Below, piece by piece: positions 7,582 through 14,082 of a DNA stretch of 15,251 nucleotides (the stretch's first letter is position 1; each line of letters opens with the position of its first letter). The position numbers were made by a program, and so were the translations under genes. The notes beneath the pieces are model-generated. The model saw nothing but the letters and a program-made list of their open reading frames with translations. It was not told where the DNA came from and did no database searches. The stretch comes from Lentzea sp. (lineage in GTDB: Bacteria; Actinomycetota; Actinomycetes; Mycobacteriales; Pseudonocardiaceae), in contig JASLAV010001227.1 in NCBI GenBank assembly GCA_030146905.1, positions 1 through 15,251 of the forward strand. Reading direction: 5' to 3'.

Positions 7582-8260
7582 CGATCAGCTCCCGCCACTT
7601 CGTGACGATGGTCTCCGGGTCCGCCCCTCGGCGGAACAGGTCCTTGTCCAGCGGTGTGCCGTCCGGGGCCCGCAGCCGCATGCAGTCCGGCGACACCTCG
7701 GAGATGACGATCGACTCACCGTCGTGGTCGACGGCGATCACCAGGCAGAAGTCCCACAGGTCGAGCGGCGCGAGCCACTCGCGCAGGACCTCGTTGGTGC
7801 GCAGCGCGGTCTGGTGGAACGCCTCGACCGGCACGCCGAGCAGGCGCAGGTAGTCCTCGCCGATCGGCTGGTCCTCCGGGTCGGTGCGGTAGTCGAACTT
7901 CACGACGGGCCGCGAGAAGCGGTGCCCCTCCTCGAACAGTCCCGGGTACTTGCGGATCGTCGAGCCCGTCGCGATGTTCTTCACGATCACCTCGAACGGA
8001 GGCGCCGGCCGGTACTTCGCGACGTAGCTGATGGCGCCCGTCCGCCGCAGGAAGGCCGTGCGGACCCCGGCCGCGGCGAGCTTGTCCGCCGCGAGCTCGT
8101 AGAAGTCGAGCCGCGGCCTGCCGGTCTCCTCGACCATCTCGTCGCGGTCGAAGGTGAAGCTGCGCAGGCTCGGTACGAGCTCCACCTCGCAGGTGTCGTC
8201 GTCACGCAGCCAGAGCCGCTTGGAACGCCCCTCGATGTCGGGGGCCTTGGTCTTGGTCAT
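7559..8260 (-). CDS. SAICAR synthetase (PurC)-like protein, diverged
   Basis: At 233 residues this is close to the compact bacterial PurC length (about 237). EGRSK (10-14) matches the N-terminal G-K-x-K loop. EVIVKNIATGS (90-100) matches the nearly invariant E-V-V-x-R-N-x-A-x-G-S. SEVSPDCMRL (187-196) corresponds to DE-x-SPD-x-x-RLW, and LDKD at 204-207 is the conserved DKD. PurC joins aspartate to CAIR with ATP. Several signature positions are altered: the D-F-K-L-E-F-G strand reads DFCLVIA (160-166), DE reads SE, and RLW reads RLR. I infer a changed substrate rather than housekeeping purine synthesis. PurC paralogues are known from pentostatin (PenC) and formycin/pyrazofurin-type pathways. 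ATG at 8260 with GGGGGGA upstream; a longer open frame above it runs into the next gene. Confidence 0.87.
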   Translation of the reverse strand: MTKTKAPDIEGRSKRLWLRDDDTCEVELVPSLRSFTFDRDEMVEETGRPRLDFYELAADKLAAAGVRTAFLRRTGAISYVAKYRPAPPFEVIVKNIATGSTIRKYPGLFEEGHRFSRPVVKFDYRTDPEDQPIGEDYLRLLGVPVEAFHQTALRTNEVLREWLAPLDLWDFCLVIAVDHDGESIVISEVSPDCMRLRAPDGTPLDKDLFRRGADPETIVTKWRELIDDVRHRA

Positions 8261-8277
8261 CTCGATCCCCCCAGGAT

Positions 8278-9078
8278 CTACAGCCAGCACCCGTCCATGG
8301 CCGATCGGCAGTGGCAGCTCGCGTCGTCGGTCAGCGCGGCGACGACCCTGCGCACCACCGGTTCGACGCGGTGGATGTTCTTCTGGAACTCCTCCACGAT
8401 CTCGCGGTGCAGGATCGGCGGCTCCCCGCTCTCCGGCTTGATCACCTCGGAGATGACGCCGTAGTCCGTGCAGTAGGACAGGTTGACGTAACACATCTCC
8501 AGCTCGCGGGCGACCGACGCCTCCGTCGACTGCGTCATGTTGATGACGTCGGCACCCCACGAGTTGTAGAGCCGGCTCTCCGCCTTCGTCTGGAAGCGCG
8601 GCCCGTTGATGATCACCGCCGTCGCGTCGGGGTGCACGACCTCGTCCACACCCTCCAAAGAGGACAGCGCCTCGGTGCGCAGCCGGTGGCAGTAGGGCTC
8701 CGCGCAGTCGGCGTGCGCACCACCCGGCTTGTCGAACACCGACCAGTCACGTCCCCACGTCAGGTCGATGAACTGGTCGATGAGCAGGAAGTGGCCCTTG
8801 CCGACCCGCGTGGAGAGGCTGCCGACGACGTTGAAGCCGAGGATCTGCTTTGCGCCGAGCTGCTTCATCGCCGCGACGTTCGCGGTGTAGGGCACGCGGT
8901 GCGGCAGGTACTCGTGCTCCCGTCCGTGCCGCGGCAGGAACCCGATCGTCTTGCCGGCCCACTCCGCGATCGTGACGGGCGAGCTCGGGTTCCCGTACTC
9001 GGTGGTGACCTCCACTTCCTCAGTGCTCTCGAAGAACTTGTAGAACCCGGTACCTCCGATGAACCCCAGATCGATCAC
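8278..9078 (-). CDS. MTAP/PNP-family nucleoside phosphorylase 1 (diverged)
   Basis: This 266-residue protein belongs to the methylthioadenosine/purine-nucleoside phosphorylase family, which reversibly splits a purine nucleoside with phosphate into base and ribose-1-phosphate. Phosphate loop GGTG is at 8-11, PRHG at 49-52, VGSLS near 85-89, GPRF at 159-162, NMT at 180-182, and a CHC motif near the C-terminus (255-257) as in archaeal-type MTAPs. The base-binding signature reads TDYG (204-207) instead of TDYD, and the usual T-x-P-E segment reads STEAS. So one of two Asp residues that contact adenine is lost; a different base or a role in synthesis is possible. The GTG at 9078 is chosen because GGGGGAGGAG lies 5 bases upstream. 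It lies 25 bases after the MFS gene and 17 before the PurC-like gene. Confidence 0.88.
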   Translation of the reverse strand: MIDLGFIGGTGFYKFFESTEEVEVTTEYGNPSSPVTIAEWAGKTIGFLPRHGREHEYLPHRVPYTANVAAMKQLGAKQILGFNVVGSLSTRVGKGHFLLIDQFIDLTWGRDWSVFDKPGGAHADCAEPYCHRLRTEALSSLEGVDEVVHPDATAVIINGPRFQTKAESRLYNSWGADVINMTQSTEASVARELEMCYVNLSYCTDYGVISEVIKPESGEPPILHREIVEEFQKNIHRVEPVVRRVVAALTDDASCHCRSAMDGCWL

Positions 9079-9083
9079 GAGAA

Positions 9084-9093
9084 CTCCTCCCCC
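9084..9093 (-). promoter_or_regulatory. ribosome binding site of MTAP-like gene 1
   Basis: On the minus strand GGGGGAGGAG lies 5 bases before the GTG at 9078. This nearly ideal Shine-Dalgarno sequence decides this start against a long in-frame open frame that extends upstream through the MFS gene. Confidence 0.75.
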
Positions 9094-9103
9094 ATAAAGG
9101 TGT

Positions 9104-10264
9104 TTAACGCGAACGCCCCCACAGCAGCCCGAAGAGGGACAGCACCGCGACGAGCGCCGCGAACCCGTTGAACGCGGCCCCCAGGCCGACCAGCGTGATG
9201 AGCCCGCCGACACCGAAGCTCGCGATGGTGGTGCCGAGATAGCACCAGATGAAGAACAGCGAGATCGCCTTGCCGCGACTCGCGTCGTCGGAGTGCACGG
9301 CGACGAGCTGGGTCGCGCCCTGCAGACCGAAACCCTGACCGATGCCGCAGAGGACCGCGGCCGCGACGATGAACCAGATGTTCGAGAACACCACGGCGCC
9401 CACCAGCGCGAGCGACCCGACGGCGTTGAACACGAGACCGAACCCGGTGACGCTGAGGTCGCTGCGCTTGAGGTGCACGGCGCCGAAGATCGCGGACAGG
9501 ATGAAGCACAGCGCGACCAGGAACCCCTGCACACCGCCGCTGCGCACGCCCACGATCGACTCGAGCACGACCGATCCGAGCGAGGCCAGCAGGCCACCGG
9601 AAGCGAACGCGCAGAAGCCCGTCAGCAGCGCGATCCGGCCGGGAACGCTCGCCATCAGGGACTTCACGACCGACCCGGTCGAGGCCTGTTCGCCCCCGCC
9701 GGCGCTGAGGCCGGCCGGCACGCGCATGAACGGCATCACGGCGAGCGTCGCGATGATCTGCACGACCCAGACCAGTTGGCCCTTCCACGGCGCGAACTCC
9801 AGCAGCAGCCCGCTCCACAGCGGGCCTGCCGCCAGACCGACCGCGTTCGCCGACGTGGTGAACCGGCCGACCGTCTTGTTCACGTTGGAGAGGTCCAGCT
9901 GGGCGAGCAGGACCGGGACGGCGCCGGTGAACACACCGAGCACGACGCCCTGCACGAAATGTCCCGCGAACAACGCGAACGCGCCGTTGGCGTAGAGGAA
10001 CATCACGTCGGCGGCGATCGACAACGCGCAGGCCCAGACCAGCACGTACCGGTGGTGCACCACTCTCGGCATGACCATGAGCCCGACTAGCGTGCCCAGC
10101 ACGTACGTCGCGAACAGCATGCTGACGGTCGCGGCGGTGATGCCGAGAGTGGTCTGGTACACCGGGTACAGCGGGGCGGGCAGGCCGCTCGGCATGTGCA
10201 GCAGCATCAGGCCGAACGCCAGCACGAGCGCGGAACGACGCGCGTCCTTGGTCAGGGTGCTCAT
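9104..10264 (-). CDS. MFS transporter
   Basis: This 386-residue integral membrane protein is of the usual major-facilitator size, with about twelve hydrophobic segments arranged as two halves around a central charged loop (GGGEQASTGS near the middle). The loop between segments 2 and 3 reads GLMVMPRVVHHRYV where motif A (G-x-L-a-D-r-x-G-r-k) is expected. The Asp is missing, so this is a diverged member. The ATG at 10264 overlaps the stop of the histidine phosphatase by 4 bases. Its place inside the biosynthetic operon suggests export of the product and self-protection; uptake of a nucleoside precursor cannot be excluded. The open frame continues upstream of the chosen start but there only overlaps the phosphatase gene. 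Confidence 0.9.
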   Translation of the reverse strand: MSTLTKDARRSALVLAFGLMLLHMPSGLPAPLYPVYQTTLGITAATVSMLFATYVLGTLVGLMVMPRVVHHRYVLVWACALSIAADVMFLYANGAFALFAGHFVQGVVLGVFTGAVPVLLAQLDLSNVNKTVGRFTTSANAVGLAAGPLWSGLLLEFAPWKGQLVWVVQIIATLAVMPFMRVPAGLSAGGGEQASTGSVVKSLMASVPGRIALLTGFCAFASGGLLASLGSVVLESIVGVRSGGVQGFLVALCFILSAIFGAVHLKRSDLSVTGFGLVFNAVGSLALVGAVVFSNIWFIVAAAVLCGIGQGFGLQGATQLVAVHSDDASRGKAISLFFIWCYLGTTIASFGVGGLITLVGLGAAFNGFAALVAVLSLFGLLWGRSR

Positions 10265-10914
10265 GCCGCCACCTCGGCCTTGTCCGGCGCGGTCCGCCAC
10301 TCGTCCGGCAGGTGGCTGACGTCGCCGATCGCCTTGAGCGTCACGCGGTCGCCCGCGAACCGCAGGTGCGACAGCGACCCCACGGAGACGTTGCCGATCT
10401 CGCGGTAGCGGGAGGGTGGGAGGCCGAGGAAGAAGGACAGCACGAGTCGCACAGGCGCTTTGTGGGTCACGACGGCGATCTTGCCACCCTCGCGCAAGGC
10501 GTCGCGGACGGCCGCCACGGCCCGCGCCATCACCGCCAGCCCCGTCTCCCCGCCCGGCGGCGAGAACAGCGCGGGATCGAACTCCCAGCGCCGCAACAAC
10601 TCCTGGTCGACGTCGGCGGGGAGCAGGTCCTCCCACTCGCCGAAGTGCAGCTCGCGCAACCGTTCGTCGGCCGTGACCGCCACACCGTGCTGCGCCGCGA
10701 CCGCCGCTGCGGTCGCGCGGGTGCGTGCCGCCGGGCTCGTGTACACCGCGCGCACACCGGTCAGCGCCCTGTGCCCGCCGACGAGTTTCGCCATCTGCTC
10801 GCCGACCGGCGTGAGCACGCCCTCGTGGACGCCGCAGAACTTTCCCTGCGGGGTGCAGTGGGTCTGCCCGTGCCGGATGAGCACGAGTTCGCCGTGGAGT
10901 CCTTCAACACGCAT
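10261..10914 (-). CDS. histidine phosphatase family protein (phosphoglycerate mutase-like)
   Basis: This 217-residue member of the histidine phosphatase superfamily works through a phospho-histidine intermediate. VLIRHGQT (11-18) carries the nucleophile His15, SPAARTRATA contains the second conserved Arg, Glu88 in LRELHFGEWE is the acid, and VTHKAPVR (149-156) carries the second catalytic His151. The Gly after the second His is replaced by Lys (THK rather than SHG). Such proteins dephosphorylate sugar phosphates, alpha-ribazole phosphate, nucleotides and similar small molecules; few are true mutases. AGGAA about seven bases before the ATG at 10914 supports the start. The gap after the SAHH-like gene is 8 bases, and its stop overlaps the MFS start. 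Likely a pathway phosphatase acting before export (inference). Confidence 0.88.
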   Translation of the reverse strand: MRVEGLHGELVLIRHGQTHCTPQGKFCGVHEGVLTPVGEQMAKLVGGHRALTGVRAVYTSPAARTRATAAAVAAQHGVAVTADERLRELHFGEWEDLLPADVDQELLRRWEFDPALFSPPGGETGLAVMARAVAAVRDALREGGKIAVVTHKAPVRLVLSFFLGLPPSRYREIGNVSVGSLSHLRFAGDRVTLKAIGDVSHLPDEWRTAPDKAEVAA

Positions 10915-10922
10915 CTCTGTTC

Positions 10923-12089
10923 CTAGTTCCCGTCCAGCTCGATGCCCAGCGCCTCCGCGAGCGCCGTGGCCACGTACTCGTCGCACTCGGGCGGCAGCGC
11001 GTGCAGTCCTGCGGCGAGGTCCGCCACCTTGGGCAGGACCAGTTGCAGGGCCAGGACCTGGCTCGCGAACGTCACGTCCATGACCTCGCTCGCGTTCCCG
11101 CGCCCCGCGGAGAGGTTGACGATGTGCCCGCCTCCCAGCAGTTCCACGGTGTTGCCGTTGGACAGCCGCAGTTCCTCCAGGCCCGGCGCGAGCTCCCTGC
11201 GACCGGTGACGACCGCGGCGAGCGCCTCCTGGTCGATCTCCCAGGGCAGGTGCCCGCCGTTGGCCAGCACGGCGCCGCTCTTCATGGCGAGCAGGTCGTC
11301 GCGCCCGATCACGCCCGGCTTCCCGGTGACGGTGCAGAAGAAGTCACCGATCTTGGCGGCCTCCCGCATGGGCAGCACCTCGTAGCCGTTCAGCACGGCC
11401 AGCAACGCCTTGGTGGCGCTGACCTCCGTGACGACGACCCGTGCGCCCAGCCCTCGCGCCTTCTGCGCCACACCCGACCCGACGCGGCCGTGACCCGCGA
11501 CGACGAACACCTTGCCCGCCAGCAACCTCGCGCTGACCGTGGCGATCGTCTCGACGAGCGACTGCGCGGTGCCGTGCGGGTTGTCGACGGCGTCCTTGCC
11601 GAAGGACTCGTCACTCTTGATCACCGGGAACCGCAGCGGGCCGATCCCTGCCAGTGCCGCGAGCCCGTCCGGCGTCTTCTCGGTGGCCAGCACCGGTGCC
11701 GGCAGGTGCGCGAAGTCCCCGTGCAGCGCCGTGATCAGCACCGCGCCCTCGTCGAGCACGAGCGTCGGACCGTCGGGCCACACGCTGAGCACCTCGTGCG
11801 CGCCGCGGGCGAGGTCGTCTTCGGACATTCCGCGCTTTCCGTGCACGACAACGCCGTCCTGGCGCATCGCCGCGGCGATCTCCTCGTCGGTGGTGGTCGT
11901 GCTGGACGCGCACCACACGACCTCGGCGCCGAGCGCGAGCAACGTCCGCACCTGCACCGCGGTCTCGGCGGTGACGTGCCCGCACAACGCGATCCGGTGG
12001 CCGTTCAGCGGTGCGACCTCACCGAACTCCCGCCGAATGGCGGCGAGCACCGGCATGCGCGCCGTCGCCGTGTCGAGCTTCACCGTCAT
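10923..12089 (-). CDS. S-adenosylhomocysteine hydrolase-like NAD-dependent protein 1
   Basis: This 388-residue protein of the SAHH family resembles the short archaeal/Thermotoga type. Retained positions (human numbering): His55 (His38), Lys186 (Lys165), Asp190/Asn191 (Asp169/Asn170), the NAD loop GHGRVG (199-204), the NAD-ribose acid Glu243 (Glu222) and His301 (His280). Altered: Asp131 to Glu114 (LDEG for LDDG), Glu156 to Lys138 (TEKTPDG for EETTTG), Asn181 to Asp160, Cys195 to Thr174, and the GHPS motif with His353 to GNAS (331-334). It ends at IELDGN, so the family's C-terminal tail with the NAD-contacting Lys and Tyr is absent. True SAHH reversibly cleaves SAH through 3'-oxidation and 4',5'-elimination. 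Here I infer related oxidation or elimination on another nucleoside. ATG at 12089 overlaps the stop of the second SAHH-like gene. Confidence 0.87.
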   Translation of the reverse strand: MTVKLDTATARMPVLAAIRREFGEVAPLNGHRIALCGHVTAETAVQVRTLLALGAEVVWCASSTTTTDEEIAAAMRQDGVVVHGKRGMSEDDLARGAHEVLSVWPDGPTLVLDEGAVLITALHGDFAHLPAPVLATEKTPDGLAALAGIGPLRFPVIKSDESFGKDAVDNPHGTAQSLVETIATVSARLLAGKVFVVAGHGRVGSGVAQKARGLGARVVVTEVSATKALLAVLNGYEVLPMREAAKIGDFFCTVTGKPGVIGRDDLLAMKSGAVLANGGHLPWEIDQEALAAVVTGRRELAPGLEELRLSNGNTVELLGGGHIVNLSAGRGNASEVMDVTFASQVLALQLVLPKVADLAAGLHALPPECDEYVATALAEALGIELDGN

Positions 12090-13276
12090 GCCGCTGCCTC
12101 CTGGTCGATCCGGATGCCCATGGCGGCGAGCTTGCGCCGCGCGACGTCCTCGTCCTGCTCCGCCGTCACCTCGTGCACACCGGGAGCAGGGACGGCCGCC
12201 GCCAGGCCCAGGACAGCCAGCGCCTGGTTGGCGAAGGTCACGTCCATGACCTCGCTGGGATTCCCCTCGCCGGCGGCGAGGTTCACCAGACCGCCGCCCG
12301 CCAGCAGGTCCAGGTACCGGCCGTCGTGCAGGCGGTGCCTTGCCACGTGCGGCCGCACCTGCTCCACCCCGGCGGTGCGCTCGGCGAGATCGGCGAGGTT
12401 GATCTCGGTGACCGAGTGCCCGGTGTTGCACAGCACCGCGCCCGACGGCAGCACGTCGAGCTGCTCACCGGTGACGACGTCCGGGTATCCCGTGGCGGTG
12501 CACAGGAAGTCGGCCTGCGCCGCTGCCTTCACCGGGGACAGCACCTCGAAACCGGCGAGCCGCGCGCGGACCGCGGTCCCGGTGCTGCGGCACGTCACGA
12601 TCACACGGGCACCGAGACCGGCAGCGCGGATCGCGACACCCCGGCCGACGTGCCCGAACCCGGCGACGACGAACCTCTTGCCCGCGAGCAGCGCGCCGGT
12701 CGCCCGCAGGATGCCGTCGACCGTGGACTGACCGGTGCCGTAGGTGTTGTCCACCTCCCACTTGGTGACGATGTCGTTCACCGTCACGACGGGGAAGTCG
12801 AGGTCCAGCTCGCGGACCCGGCGCGACCCCTCGGTGGTCTTCTCCGTCGCGGCGACCAGTTCCGGGAAAGCGGACCGGACGCGCACCACCCGTTCGATCA
12901 TGCGGGAACCGTTGTCCAGCACGATGGTCGGACCGGCGGGGAACGCCGCGAGCACGTCGTCGATGCCCTGCTCGACCTCGGCCGTGGTCATGCCGCGCCG
13001 TCCGAACACCCGGACACCCGCGGCCCGCAGCGCCTCCGCGACCTCGTCCTGCGTCGACACCTCGTCACCGCCCGTCCACGCGACCTCGGCGCCCGCGGCG
13101 GCCAGAAGCTCCACGAGGACACCGGTCTCCTTCGTGAGGTGCACGCACCCGCTGACACGGTGTCCCGCCAGCGGCCGGGTGCGCGCCGCCTCGCTCTGAA
13201 TGCCGTCGAGCACGGGCATCTGGGAACGTGCGAACCGGAGCGCGTCGCGCCCGGCCCGCACCAGGTCCTCGGTCAC
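12086..13276 (-). CDS. S-adenosylhomocysteine hydrolase-like NAD-dependent protein 2
   Basis: This 396-residue protein is the tandem paralogue of the following gene. It retains His55 (His46), Asn181 (Asn167), Lys186 (Lys172), Asp190/Asn191 (Asp176/Asn177), the glycine loop GFGHVG (206-211) and His301 (His287). Changed: Asp131 to Asn122 (LDNG), Glu156 to Lys146 (TEKTTEG), Cys195 to Thr181 (YGTGQS, as in short prokaryotic SAHHs), and His353 to Asn339 (EGNPSEVMD). The acid that binds the NAD ribose, Glu243, is replaced by Cys229 followed by Arg230, so cofactor preference may differ from the first copy. It also ends early (IRIDQEAAA) without the Lys/Tyr tail. GTG at 13276 overlaps the stop of MTAP-like gene 2 (GTGA). 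A reaction on the ribose of a non-SAH nucleoside is inferred; AgmF in angustmycin biosynthesis is a family precedent as I recall it. Confidence 0.87.
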   Translation of the reverse strand: MTEDLVRAGRDALRFARSQMPVLDGIQSEAARTRPLAGHRVSGCVHLTKETGVLVELLAAAGAEVAWTGGDEVSTQDEVAEALRAAGVRVFGRRGMTTAEVEQGIDDVLAAFPAGPTIVLDNGSRMIERVVRVRSAFPELVAATEKTTEGSRRVRELDLDFPVVTVNDIVTKWEVDNTYGTGQSTVDGILRATGALLAGKRFVVAGFGHVGRGVAIRAAGLGARVIVTCRSTGTAVRARLAGFEVLSPVKAAAQADFLCTATGYPDVVTGEQLDVLPSGAVLCNTGHSVTEINLADLAERTAGVEQVRPHVARHRLHDGRYLDLLAGGGLVNLAAGEGNPSEVMDVTFANQALAVLGLAAAVPAPGVHEVTAEQDEDVARRKLAAMGIRIDQEAAA

Positions 13277-14082
13277 GTGCGCGCCCCCGCGAGCGCCGCC
13301 TGGCAACCGCACTCCGCCACCTCCGGCATCGCGCCGACCAGCCGGCGGACGATGTCCAGCACCCGCTCGGAGTCCGCGCTGAACGCCTTGAGCACGCCCT
13401 CGTGCGTCACGACCTCCGCGCTCTCCTCACCGACGATCTCGGCCGCGGCCACGTCGTAGTCGGTGATGTAGGAGAGGTTGGCGTAGCAGAGCTCGAGCTC
13501 GCGGGCGAGCACGACCTCCGGGTACTGCGTCATGTTCACGAGGTGCCAGCCCTGGCCGGAGAACCACCGGCTCTCGGCCCTCGTCGAGAACCGCGGCCCC
13601 TGGATCACCACGACCGTTCCGCTCGGGTGCACGGTGGCGTCCGCTCCGACGAGCGCCTTCGCGGAGTTCTCGCGCAGCCGGGCGCAGTACGGGTCAGCCG
13701 AGCTGATGTGCGCGCCGATGTCGCCGGAGAAGAACGTGTCGGGACGCCCGGTGGTGCGGTCGACGAACTGGTCGACCAGCACGAAGTCGCCCTTGCGGTA
13801 CTCCGGCTGCAGGCTGCCGACGGTGTTGAACGCGACGATCTGCCGCACGCCGAGCTGCTTGAGCGCCCAGAGGTTGGCCCGGTACGGGACCTCGGAGGGC
13901 AGGTAGTCGTGGTTGCGCCCGTGCCGCGGGAGGAACGCCACCCGCCTGCCGGAGACGGTCGCGATGCTGATCGGTGCCGACGGCTCGCCGTAGGGCGTGC
14001 TGAGCTGCACGTCCTCGGCGTCCTCGAGGAACTTGTAGAAACCCGTACCGCCGATGATGGCGATGCCGACCTGGTCAGTCAT
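13273..14082 (-). CDS. MTAP-family nucleoside phosphorylase 2
   Basis: This 269-residue protein is closer to the canonical MTAP pattern than its paralogue. The phosphate loop GGTG is at 11-14, PRHG at 52-55, VPYRANLWALK near 65-75, TVGSLQ near 87-92, GPRFSTRAES at 162-171, NMTQYPE at 183-189, and TDYD at 207-210 with both Asp residues expected for a 6-amino-purine. A CGC motif lies at 258-260. It probably phosphorolyses methylthioadenosine or a related adenine nucleoside to adenine and a ribose-1-phosphate derivative; the reverse, synthetic direction is also possible. The ATG at 14082 has GGGGAG upstream, within the last codons of the mutase gene (8-base overlap). Placed between a sugar-phosphate mutase and an SAHH-like gene, it could hand ribose-1-phosphate to the mutase or take it from there. 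Confidence 0.9.
   Translation of the reverse strand: MTDQVGIAIIGGTGFYKFLEDAEDVQLSTPYGEPSAPISIATVSGRRVAFLPRHGRNHDYLPSEVPYRANLWALKQLGVRQIVAFNTVGSLQPEYRKGDFVLVDQFVDRTTGRPDTFFSGDIGAHISSADPYCARLRENSAKALVGADATVHPSGTVVVIQGPRFSTRAESRWFSGQGWHLVNMTQYPEVVLARELELCYANLSYITDYDVAAAEIVGEESAEVVTHEGVLKAFSADSERVLDIVRRLVGAMPEVAECGCQAALAGART

Noticed and set aside
8261..8560. N-terminal extension of the PurC-like protein
   Set aside because: The extra 100 residues overlap the MTAP-like gene in another frame and show no PurC similarity; the ATG at 8260 has its own G-rich binding site.
11001..12731. Very long + strand open frame opposite the two SAHH-like genes
   Set aside because: It is a mirror frame of strongly GC-biased codons, rich in Arg, His and Gln, with no recognisable domain. 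The minus-strand genes carry clear family motifs.
10923..13276. Housekeeping S-adenosylhomocysteine hydrolase, duplicated as a drug-resistant copy
   Set aside because: Both copies change ligand-contact residues and lack the C-terminal tail, so neither looks like a working target copy. A resistance role cannot be fully excluded but is less likely than a biosynthetic one.
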